A stretch of 12,476 bases of DNA, from NCBI GenBank assembly GCA_945896765.1, contig CAMDEL010000022.1:1-12476 (forward strand), written 5' to 3'. The DNA is from Singulisphaera sp. GP187. Lineage in GTDB: Bacteria > Planctomycetota > Phycisphaerae > Phycisphaerales > SM1A02. Under the pieces are notes generated by a model that made no database searches, was not told the DNA's origin, and saw only the letters and a program-made list of their open reading frames with translations. The stretch's first letter is position 1. The number at the start of each line of letters is the position of its first letter. The position numbers were made by a program, and so were the translations under genes. This document shows positions 7,207-12,476 of the stretch, piece after piece.

Positions 7207-7405
7207 TGTTCATACAAACCTAACACAGAAATCAGCAAAATCGACTTTGTCTTTGTAATTTTATTGAAATGGCAGGATGGCTTATTGCCCAATGCCTTGC
7301 AAATCGCACTGAATCTGCGATTGAAATTGAATAAACGCTATCGCCACAACTTGATCGCTGGTCGGTGAACTTTAATGACGGATGAATGGCGATTTGACAG
7401 AATTT
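7207..7405. other. Intergenic gap of 199 bases between the giant repeat gene and the FG-GAP gene
   Basis: This gap must hold the 3' end of the 1329-aa gene and the promoter of the FG-GAP gene, both on minus. It contains one short perfect inverted repeat (7302-7322, listed separately) and AT-rich stretches at 7248-7270. I see no convincing -35/-10 pair, no ORF with a coding look and no hairpin followed by a T-run. Confidence 0.6.
7302..7322. repeat. Inverted repeat, 7-base arms with 7-base loop
   Basis: AATCGCA at 7302-7308 and its exact reverse complement TGCGATT at 7316-7322 flank CTGAATC. No T-run follows on either strand, so it is not a convincing intrinsic terminator. It lies 84 bases beyond the stop of the 1329-aa gene and about 96 bases before the FG-GAP start, where an operator or a weak 3' hairpin could sit. 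A 7-base arm can also occur by chance. Confidence 0.3.
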
Positions 7406-10400
7406 TTAACCACACGGTCCCCACCCAGAAAGCAGGGTTGCCAGATCAATACCATCGACGACTCCATCGTTGTTGATGTCCCCTGCGGCGGCCTTTCCAG
7501 TTGTTGCCCAAGAAGAAAGAACAACTGCCAGATCAAGCCCTCCGACGATTCCATCGCCATTGAGATCAGCGTCGCAACCACAAGAAAGAACGGTATCGCA
7601 CTCATCTGGCACGCCATTGGAATTGCAATCGTTAGGCAAGATTCCATCGAACCCTTCTGCACGCACCAACACATTGGCCTGCGTTAAATAACCGTAGATC
7701 ACCGACGCAGACAAGTTATTGATGTTGACTGTGCCGATTGACCCGAAAGAAATCCAACTGCGGAACAATGGCCCGCTCAAATCCGCCGGCGTCACTGATT
7801 GATTCCCATACGGATCTTGGAAGTACACGCCAACAAAGAATGATGTTCCTGCTGGTCCGACTTCGGTGGGGGTGATGAACGTGGTGTGGAAGATGCTCGT
7901 GTTTGGATCGCGGACAGTCGTGCTTGCTTGCGCGATCACTTGTGCGTCATTGGGAATTCCGTCGCCGTTTGGATCACTCCAAAGAATCACCTCATATGGA
8001 TGCAACGAAATGCCATTACCGATGACAACTGAAATGCCACCGATCCACTCGCTTCCAGCCACCGTGTTGAACTGATTCAGCCAGACAAGGTCTGCTGGGC
8101 CAGTCACTCCATAGTTCCCTTCGCGAGTTCCATCATCAAGTAGATAAACACTTTCAGTTGGTGGGTCGCCTAATTGACATTCGTCTGGAATCCCATCGCT
8201 TTGACAGTCGAGGCTGAACCCCGTTGCAATATCCGTACTGTCGATCAAGCCATTCTGGTTGCAGTCTTCGCACTCATCCGGAATTCCAGATCCATTGGAA
8301 TCTTGACTCTCTCCAGATGCGAGATCGCAGGAATCCAAGATCCCATTCTCATTGCAATCTTGATTCACCAATTGGCAGAGATCGGGAATGTTGTCATCGT
8401 TGCAATCTTGCGAAAACAAACTTGTTTGACATTCATCCGGGATGCCATCGAGTTGGCAATCGGGACTCGTACCGTTTGCGATATCTACGTTGTCGAGCAC
8501 TCCATTCTCATTGCAATCTTCGCATTCGTCTGGCGTGCCAGATACGTTGACATCTGCGCTGATCCCGTTGGCGATATCACAAACATCGAGTTGATTGTTG
8601 ATATTGCAGTCATTCTGTCTGCGAAGCGAGACGCCTCCAAGAATCCACTTGCCTGGGAATGGCAGCGAATCTTCTAAGCGTGAAAATTCCTCTGCTCCAT
8701 CAGCAAGAGCGTTGGGGTTGATGGTGGAGTTCTTGCCAATGATCCACGACCGATTGAATATGGCTGCGCCCGATGTGTCGACTGCTGCAGGGAACAAGGA
8801 TGTGACCGCATTTGTATTGGTAATCGCTCCGACAAAGAATGATGTTCCATTGGGGCCCACATCGATATCCGCGATATCAAAGCGGCGCATTTGGCTCAGT
8901 GGCGCTGCAGTTGTTGCCACGCTTGCGAGAACTTGCGCATCATCTGGAATACCATCGTTATTTGGGTCAGACCAAAGGTAGACGGTGACTGGATGGTTGT
9001 CAGGCATCATTACAAACATGCATTCGATTGCAGTGATGAGATTCGCGTTGTCCGCGACACGGAACTGAGTCAACCAAGCCATATCAGTTCCAACAGAGCG
9101 CACCCCAAATTCAGGTCCAGTATCTGACAGACGGTAAAGCTGCGGCGTGAGAATCTGGCAGATGTCGAGTGCGCTGTTCAAGTCACAGTCCAACGACGGG
9201 TCTGCAGCGATGTCGCAGCTATCAACAATTCCGTTCGAATTGCAATCTCCAACAGCGAGTTGGCAATCATCTGGAACGCCGTTCTGATCGCAATCATTGT
9301 TCGTAAGTTGACAACTATCGAGCACGCCATCTTGATTGCAGTCTGGAGCGCCTCCAGTAATTTCGCACGCGTCTGCAATACCGTTGTTGTTGCAATCCGG
9401 TTCGCAAACATCCAGAACACCATTGGTGTTGCAATCACCGAATCCAGAATCTAAATCGCAGCCATCTGGAACACCGTTCGCATTGCAGTCCGCAGTTCCT
9501 GGACGCGCAAGTAGCAATGCAGGTTCGAGAGCACGACCACTGATTCGAAGTTCATCCACCGATCCTTTTACGCGCTGATTGAACTGTCCCGTTGTGCTGG
9601 TGTGTGCGCCAATCACGAGTGGGGCGTTCGTCAGAACCCGTCCTTGACTGAGGAACATCACCTTGTCCATCTGTTGATCAAGAACAAATGTGACCTCACT
9701 GCGTCCTGCATCAAAAATGGCGGCGACATAGTGCCATTGATTGTCCGAGATGGCAAGCCGACTTGAAACTGTCCAGAAACTTGAATTCGCAGTTCCTCCA
9801 TTTCCAAAAACAAGCGCAATACTCTTTTCACTCCACTGCGATCCGAAGTTGCGAATTCCAACATTGGGATAATCGGCAGCCTGCACAAGGAACATCCAAT
9901 CGAGGAACTTATCGCCATCCGTCAGGCGCTTGCGCTGAACTAATGTTTGACGACCTTCAGATGTCGATCCCGTTGCAAGCGTGTCAATCTTGACCCACGC
10001 CTCGACAGTAAAACTATTGCCATTCGAAGCGCACTCTCCTTGCGGATCGTTCACCACGAAATGCCCAGTGTTGTTTGATGATGGTGCCAGCCCAGTCGCA
10101 CTTTCATTCTCTTGGCTTGTTGCGGGCACAAACTGATTTGGGCGAGAGGTCGAAGGCAAAAGTCCAACACCATTTCCAGTGAGACCAAAGGGTCCAGAAT
10201 CCACAACCTGCTGACTCGACTGCTCGAACCTCCAATAGCCGCTGACATCTGCTGCTGTGGGTTCACAGGAATCAATGATGCAGTTGTGATTGCAATCAAT
10301 GGCCGCGCCAGTTGCAATTTCTGTGCTATCTGCAATTCCATTGGCATTGCAATCGCGGGTCAAATCGGGGATTCCATTTGCATCGACGTCGGTCATAGGT

Positions 10401-11395
10401 TGAAACGCGCTCGTCGGCACGGGACTGCGTGCTTGGCCCGACGGCTGCCATTCGAGAAATACGCGAGCGTCGCCACCACCTTCGTAGTAATCCACACGAA
10501 ATGCATATCGCTGACCAGCCACAAGAGTGACAGTCCCAGCAATCCACTCGAGCGCGCTTTGGGGAACCCAAGCATCTATCACGGGAAGTCCATTGATCCA
10601 CAATCGGAAACCATCATCACTGCGAGAGAAAAAGGTGTACACACCTGACGTTGGCGCAGTCAGCGTGCCCATCCAACGCACAGAAAATTCGTTCTGTGGA
10701 ACGAGCGGATCGGGCGACCCCCCTGCCCAGTCAAATGAAATAGTTGGATCGATGCGGACAAGAACCCGTCGTCGAAAATCTCCAGCCTGACTGACTTCAT
10801 CGTCAAAGTACTGCGCAATCAAGCCGGTAGCAAACAAAGCTTCGTCTGAATCTGCCATACCGTTTCCATCGCCGTCTTCACAATCCTGACACTCATCAGG
10901 TACTCCGTCGAGATTTGCATCCAACGATGTGCCCGATGAGATGTCCAAATGGTCTGCGATGTTGTTGCCGTTGCAATCTGCAAAATCGAAAAACCCAGAC
11001 GCATTTGATTTGTATTCAAATGGCGCATCGTTTCCAAATCGCTCAAATCTGCGCGGTGAAAAATCTGCTTGCGGAGCGACGAGTTCGGCTGCCGATCGCG
11101 CTGTTGGAGGAAATTCAAAAAGTTGAAGCGACGGAATCTGTGCGGGGCGCGCGGCGGCCTTCTTGGATGACTGTGTGGATGAATCGGCGGCTGAAACGGT
11201 GTCATCCACACGATTGACTCCCACCCACGAGGCGCGACTATTGCTTTGAATCTCCGTGACTTCGATCTGATCCGTGTTTTCGTTTTGGCCTCGGCGAGGG
11301 GAAATCGCTCCATCAACAATTTGACTCTGTCCTTGTGCTACTACTGACAAGCCAAGAAGCAGGGCAAAAAAAATTATTTTATTTAATTGAGACAT
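7406..11395 (-). CDS. Giant secreted multidomain protein: DCN-repeat arrays, PA14, LamG-like, duplicated unknown domain, dockerin-like tail; 1329 aa
   Basis: The ATG at 11393-11395 gives a signal peptide (MSQLNKIIFFALLLGLSVVAQGQ). Domains in order are: an unrecognised polar region 24-135; acidic repeats 139-186; a PA14-like domain 187-333 ('GVYTFFSRSDDGFRLWINGL', 'VFLEWQPSG'); repeats 336-380; a LamG/concanavalin-like domain about 386-630 ('SFTVEAWVKID', 'QWHYVAAIFDAG', 'GSVDELRISGRAL'); a repeat array 636-748; unknown domain copy 1, 753-925; a repeat array 929-1074; unknown domain copy 2, 1083-1247; a last DCN unit at 1256; and a dockerin-like tail 1276-1329 ending WGPCG. By eye there are 23 units of 'DCNxNGxxDxCD' type, similar in spacing to thrombospondin type 3 calcium repeats. 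Export, calcium binding and carbohydrate or surface binding are inferred from the modules. No catalytic domain is recognisable. NCBI names such Phycisphaerales proteins 'GC-type dockerin domain-anchored' (from memory). The gene stands alone between gaps of 199 and 97 bases. Confidence 0.92.
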   Translation of the reverse strand: MSQLNKIIFFALLLGLSVVAQGQSQIVDGAISPRRGQNENTDQIEVTEIQSNSRASWVGVNRVDDTVSAADSSTQSSKKAAARPAQIPSLQLFEFPPTARSAAELVAPQADFSPRRFERFGNDAPFEYKSNASGFFDFADCNGNNIADHLDISSGTSLDANLDGVPDECQDCEDGDGNGMADSDEALFATGLIAQYFDDEVSQAGDFRRRVLVRIDPTISFDWAGGSPDPLVPQNEFSVRWMGTLTAPTSGVYTFFSRSDDGFRLWINGLPVIDAWVPQSALEWIAGTVTLVAGQRYAFRVDYYEGGGDARVFLEWQPSGQARSPVPTSAFQPMTDVDANGIPDLTRDCNANGIADSTEIATGAAIDCNHNCIIDSCEPTAADVSGYWRFEQSSQQVVDSGPFGLTGNGVGLLPSTSRPNQFVPATSQENESATGLAPSSNNTGHFVVNDPQGECASNGNSFTVEAWVKIDTLATGSTSEGRQTLVQRKRLTDGDKFLDWMFLVQAADYPNVGIRNFGSQWSEKSIALVFGNGGTANSSFWTVSSRLAISDNQWHYVAAIFDAGRSEVTFVLDQQMDKVMFLSQGRVLTNAPLVIGAHTSTTGQFNQRVKGSVDELRISGRALEPALLLARPGTADCNANGVPDGCDLDSGFGDCNTNGVLDVCEPDCNNNGIADACEITGGAPDCNQDGVLDSCQLTNNDCDQNGVPDDCQLAVGDCNSNGIVDSCDIAADPSLDCDLNSALDICQILTPQLYRLSDTGPEFGVRSVGTDMAWLTQFRVADNANLITAIECMFVMMPDNHPVTVYLWSDPNNDGIPDDAQVLASVATTAAPLSQMRRFDIADIDVGPNGTSFFVGAITNTNAVTSLFPAAVDTSGAAIFNRSWIIGKNSTINPNALADGAEEFSRLEDSLPFPGKWILGGVSLRRQNDCNINNQLDVCDIANGISADVNVSGTPDECEDCNENGVLDNVDIANGTSPDCQLDGIPDECQTSLFSQDCNDDNIPDLCQLVNQDCNENGILDSCDLASGESQDSNGSGIPDECEDCNQNGLIDSTDIATGFSLDCQSDGIPDECQLGDPPTESVYLLDDGTREGNYGVTGPADLVWLNQFNTVAGSEWIGGISVVIGNGISLHPYEVILWSDPNGDGIPNDAQVIAQASTTVRDPNTSIFHTTFITPTEVGPAGTSFFVGVYFQDPYGNQSVTPADLSGPLFRSWISFGSIGTVNINNLSASVIYGYLTQANVLVRAEGFDGILPNDCNSNGVPDECDTVLSCGCDADLNGDGIVGGLDLAVVLSSWATTGKAAAGDINNDGVVDGIDLATLLSGWGPCG
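7409..7570 (-). other. GC-type dockerin-like C-terminal module
   Basis: This encodes residues 1276-1329, with two loops (DLNGDGIVGGLDL and DINNDGVVDGIDL), each followed by a helix ending in SSW or SGWG. The very end is W-G-P-C-G and is preceded by C-G-C at 1272-1274, so the tail has cysteines before and after the paired loops. In the first loop the usual Asp is replaced by Gly (VGGLDL in place of VDGxDL). The role is presumably calcium-dependent anchoring or sorting. Confidence 0.78.
7655..8149 (-). repeat. Second copy of an unrecognised ~170-aa domain (residues 1083-1247)
   Basis: This copy aligns with 8621-9139. Both have a start of the type 'YxLxDxG', then 'WLNQF' or 'WLTQF', then 'VILWSDPNGDGIPNDAQVIA' against 'VYLWSDPNNDGIPDDAQVLA', then 'VGPxGTSFFVG', and then 'FRSWI' or 'FNRSWI'. 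The conserved WSDPNxDGIPxDAQV block carries a calcium-loop-like acidic stretch. This copy is slightly shorter than the first. Confidence 0.85.
8174..8611 (-). repeat. DCN-repeat array 3 with higher-order duplication (residues 929-1074)
   Basis: Nine units of 'DCNxNGxxDxxDIA' or 'DxxxxGIPDEC' type are arranged as double units of about 31 residues at 929, 960, 1013 and 1044, with a single extra unit at 997. Double units 929 and 1013 share one cysteine arrangement, and 960 and 1044 share another. Both pairs are 84 residues apart, which indicates duplication of a larger block. At DNA level, identical 19-base stretches lie at 8343-8361 and 8502-8520. Confidence 0.85.
8621..9139 (-). repeat. First copy of the unrecognised ~170-aa domain (residues 753-925)
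   Basis: This is the partner of 7655-8149. It includes 'WLTQFRVADNANLITAIECM', 'VYLWSDPNNDGIPDDAQVLA', 'VGPNGTSFFVG' and 'NRSWIIGKNSTINPNAL'. It is longer at its C-terminal end (about 900-925, 'FPGKWILGGVSLR'). Both copies sit directly between DCN-repeat arrays. I know no named family for this block; similar text occurs in other exported planctomycete proteins, as far as I recall. Confidence 0.85.
9148..9490 (-). repeat. DCN-repeat array 2 (residues 636-748)
   Basis: Seven consecutive single units begin at residues 636, 654, 667, 685, 701, 717 and 736. Each is 'DCNxNGxxDxC[DEQ]' with variable 2-8 residue spacers, and in every unit both cysteines are present. The last unit (DCDLNSALDIC) has lost the glycine. 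This differs from array 3, where units come as doubles with partial cysteine loss. Confidence 0.85.
10397..10837 (-). other. PA14-like domain of the giant protein (residues 187-333)
   Basis: The block has the typical PA14 order: 'GLIAQYFDD', an acidic segment, 'FSVRWMGTLTAPTSGVYTF', 'SRSDDGFRLWINGLPVIDAW', 'LVAGQRYAFRVDYYEGGGDA' and 'VFLEWQPSG'. The paired Asp (SDDG) corresponds to the calcium and sugar-binding position of PA14 adhesins. It is flanked on both sides by acidic repeats. PA14 domains usually bind carbohydrates or mediate adhesion. Confidence 0.85.
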
Positions 11396-11492
11396 CCAAT
11401 AAATATATATGAGATAGAACGCTATGCAAATTTATTTTGAAGAAATTTACAGTTAATAAATAGGGTTCTCAGACCATCACTTACCAGCAATT
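11396..11492. other. AT-rich intergenic gap upstream of the giant gene
   Basis: These 97 bases lie between the stop of the 290-aa gene and the start of the 1329-aa gene, both on minus. Their composition is much more AT-rich than the genes around them, especially at 11396-11460. I see no terminator hairpin with a T-run for the 290-aa gene. The gap probably holds the giant gene's own promoter. Confidence 0.6.
11402..11429 (-). promoter_or_regulatory. Candidate sigma70-like promoter for the giant gene
   Basis: On the minus strand, TTGCAT (424-429 of the 11 kb block) is followed by a 16-base spacer and TATATT (11402-11407). The -10 end lies only six bases before the ATG, so transcription from it would give a leaderless or nearly leaderless mRNA. 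No Shine-Dalgarno precedes the ATG, which agrees with that. AT-rich DNA yields such matches easily. Confidence 0.25.
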
Positions 11493-12365
11493 TTATTTAC
11501 GCCGACGGGCTTTCACAAGATTCTTGATGGACTGCCGAACCACATCGCTTCCTTTGGAGTCGTTCGCGCCAGAATTTCGCCCATCTTGACGGCCCTGCCC
11601 CGCCGCACCGCCACCCGAGCTTTGCATCTGCGAATTGAGTTCGCGAATTCTTTGGCGCATCCGAAGAACGCCATTTACTCCACCACCCTGCAAGTATGCA
11701 GAAGCCGCAGCATTTGCTTCTGAAAAGAGACCATCAAAGATGATGGTGCTCGTGGCGACATCGATACTGATTCCCACAACGCCTAGATCGGAGATGATGG
11801 AAATGACCGCATCAATCCGTTCATCATCCTTCGCGACATTGCTTGAGATCAGTGATGCGAGCGCGCGCGTCGTCGTGATGTGGATCGGCTCGTTCAATCT
11901 GCGCATATCGACAACAGCTTGCATCGCTGGTTCCATCTTGTCTCTCGTCATCAGTTTCACGTCGCGCTGTTCGCCATTGAGTACGAAGACTCGAACTGAG
12001 ATATTCGCAAGCGCCATTGCCAATGCACGGCCCGTTGCAATGTTGCCTTGTGAATATGGGTCAGAAATATCTCGCGCACGCTCCTCTGCGGATAAGACCT
12101 TATCGATCGAACCGCCCGTGCCACCTTGCGGAATCGTCAAAGCGCGAACACCCATTTCGTGCAGAAGCCAGAGGCACCACTGAGTTGGAGCGTCGGTCAT
12201 GGTCTGACCGGATGCAAGTCCTTGCCCAAGAACTCCGCCGATGGATGGAACAAGCGGTTCCTTTGCCGCAATCAATGGCAAAAGGGCGCTGAGCACGCTT
12301 CCAAGCGTTTCTTGAGTTTGAATTGTCAGTTCGATTTGTTGACCGTTGAGAATCATTGAGGGCAT
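11493..12365 (-). CDS. Cytoplasmic protein of unknown function, 290 aa
   Basis: The ATG at 12363-12365 is used; a second in-frame ATG three codons on (12356, giving MILNGQQIEL) is equally possible. I do not recognise the family. There is no signal peptide or membrane segment. Residues 1-35 look like two beta strands and a helix (MILNGQQIELTIQTQETLGS). Residues 60-230 are a folded alpha/beta region with 'WCLWLLHEMGVRALTIPQGG', 'TGRALAMALANISVRVFVLN' and 'DLGVVGISIDVATSTIIFDG'. Residues 235-248 are a charged helix. Residues 249-272 are a Gly/Ser/Asn-rich disordered linker, and the last ten residues are basic (KNLVKARRRK), which could contact nucleic acid or membrane. Good codon periodicity and ordinary composition support a real gene. 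It diverges from a plus-strand exported-protein gene with 33 bases between starts. It could share transcription with the giant gene downstream, but the AT-rich gap suggests separate promoters. Confidence 0.8.
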   Translation of the reverse strand: MPSMILNGQQIELTIQTQETLGSVLSALLPLIAAKEPLVPSIGGVLGQGLASGQTMTDAPTQWCLWLLHEMGVRALTIPQGGTGGSIDKVLSAEERARDISDPYSQGNIATGRALAMALANISVRVFVLNGEQRDVKLMTRDKMEPAMQAVVDMRRLNEPIHITTTRALASLISSNVAKDDERIDAVISIISDLGVVGISIDVATSTIIFDGLFSEANAAASAYLQGGGVNGVLRMRQRIRELNSQMQSSGGGAAGQGRQDGRNSGANDSKGSDVVRQSIKNLVKARRRK

Positions 12366-12398
12366 GCAAGAAGCCTATCGGTTTCGTACCGTGTTCGC

Positions 12399-12476
12399 AT
12401 GCGCATCCGAAAATTGCTCGTTCAATTTTTTTCACTCGCCCTTACGACGAGTGCCATCACATCGAATACGCCTTGC
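12399..12476 (+). CDS. Exported protein, only the signal peptide visible (runs off the right edge)
   Basis: The ATG at 12399 opens a frame that stays open for 26 codons to the window end. The product starts M-R-I-R-K and continues with LLVQFFSLALTTSAITSNTP, a textbook Sec signal: basic N-region, hydrophobic core and small residues near a possible cut after SA. The last visible residue is Cys. It is divergent from the 290-aa gene, and the 33 bases between the two starts must hold both promoters or their cores. The competing minus-strand frame at 12100-12435 overlaps both genes and is Arg/Ser-rich, so it is a shadow. The mature protein lies outside the window. Confidence 0.6.
   Translation, partial: MRIRKLLVQFFSLALTTSAITSNTPC

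Noticed and set aside
8174..8677. Plus-strand ORF of 167 aa across the DCN-repeat array, and its neighbours
   Set aside because: The Ile/Ala-rich repeats are the antisense reading of the repeated GAT-TGC-AAT codons of the giant gene; there is no independent coding evidence.
8174..9490. Possible CRISPR array, because of many recurring short sequences
   Set aside because: The repeats are imperfect, irregularly spaced, multiples of three apart and fully explained by the protein repeat DCNxNGxxDxC; there are no unique spacers or cas genes.
12100..12435. 111-aa minus-strand ORF spanning the divergent gap at the right edge
   Set aside because: It overlaps the 290-aa gene and the signal-peptide gene in other frames and encodes an Arg/Ser-rich sequence without domain character.

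Overview
The window looks like a chromosomal segment of a planctomycete, most likely class Phycisphaerae. This is inferred from family content, not from a marker gene. The evidence is: a membrane-bound-dehydrogenase/HEAT/c-type cytochrome protein of the Pirellula-Verrucomicrobium type; very large exported proteins built from 'DCNxNGxxDxCD' repeats; paired dockerin-like C-termini of the pattern 'DxNGDGxVDGxDLxxxLxxWG'; and starts that mostly lack a clear Shine-Dalgarno sequence. I see no rRNA, tRNA, CRISPR array, transposase, integrase or attachment site.

Layout. At the left edge (1-401, minus) is the N-terminal part of an exported repeat protein that starts with GTG. It is followed by a small unrecognised gene (473-772, minus). 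That small gene diverges, with only 23 bases between the starts, from the large plus-strand cytochrome gene (796-4626). The cytochrome gene converges, with 20 bases between stops, on a lipoprotein gene (4647-5498, minus). The lipoprotein gene lies 10 bases downstream of an FG-GAP/VCBS seven-unit propeller gene with a dockerin-like tail (5509-7206, minus), so these two probably form an operon. A 199-base gap then separates the giant 1329-residue repeat protein (7406-11395, minus), which is followed by a 290-residue cytoplasmic protein of unknown function (11493-12365, minus). A plus-strand gene of which only the signal peptide is visible diverges from it at the right edge (12399-12476).

Theme. 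Six of the eight genes carry an export signal, and the exported products are extracellular or periplasmic adhesion, display or redox modules: propellers, PA14, a LamG-like lectin fold, calcium-binding acidic repeats and dockerin-like tails. The window therefore reads as a secreted or surface-protein neighbourhood, not as a metabolic operon. No cohesin-like partner for the dockerin-like tails is visible here.

The most unusual structure is inside the giant protein. Its cysteine-containing repeats are organised as about 31-residue double units that alternate in which cysteine slot is filled, and these form a higher-order duplication with an 84-residue (252-base) offset. The arrays are interrupted by two diverged copies of an otherwise unrecognised domain of about 170 residues. 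A second tandem duplication, of a domain of about 110 residues, makes up nearly all of the small lipoprotein.
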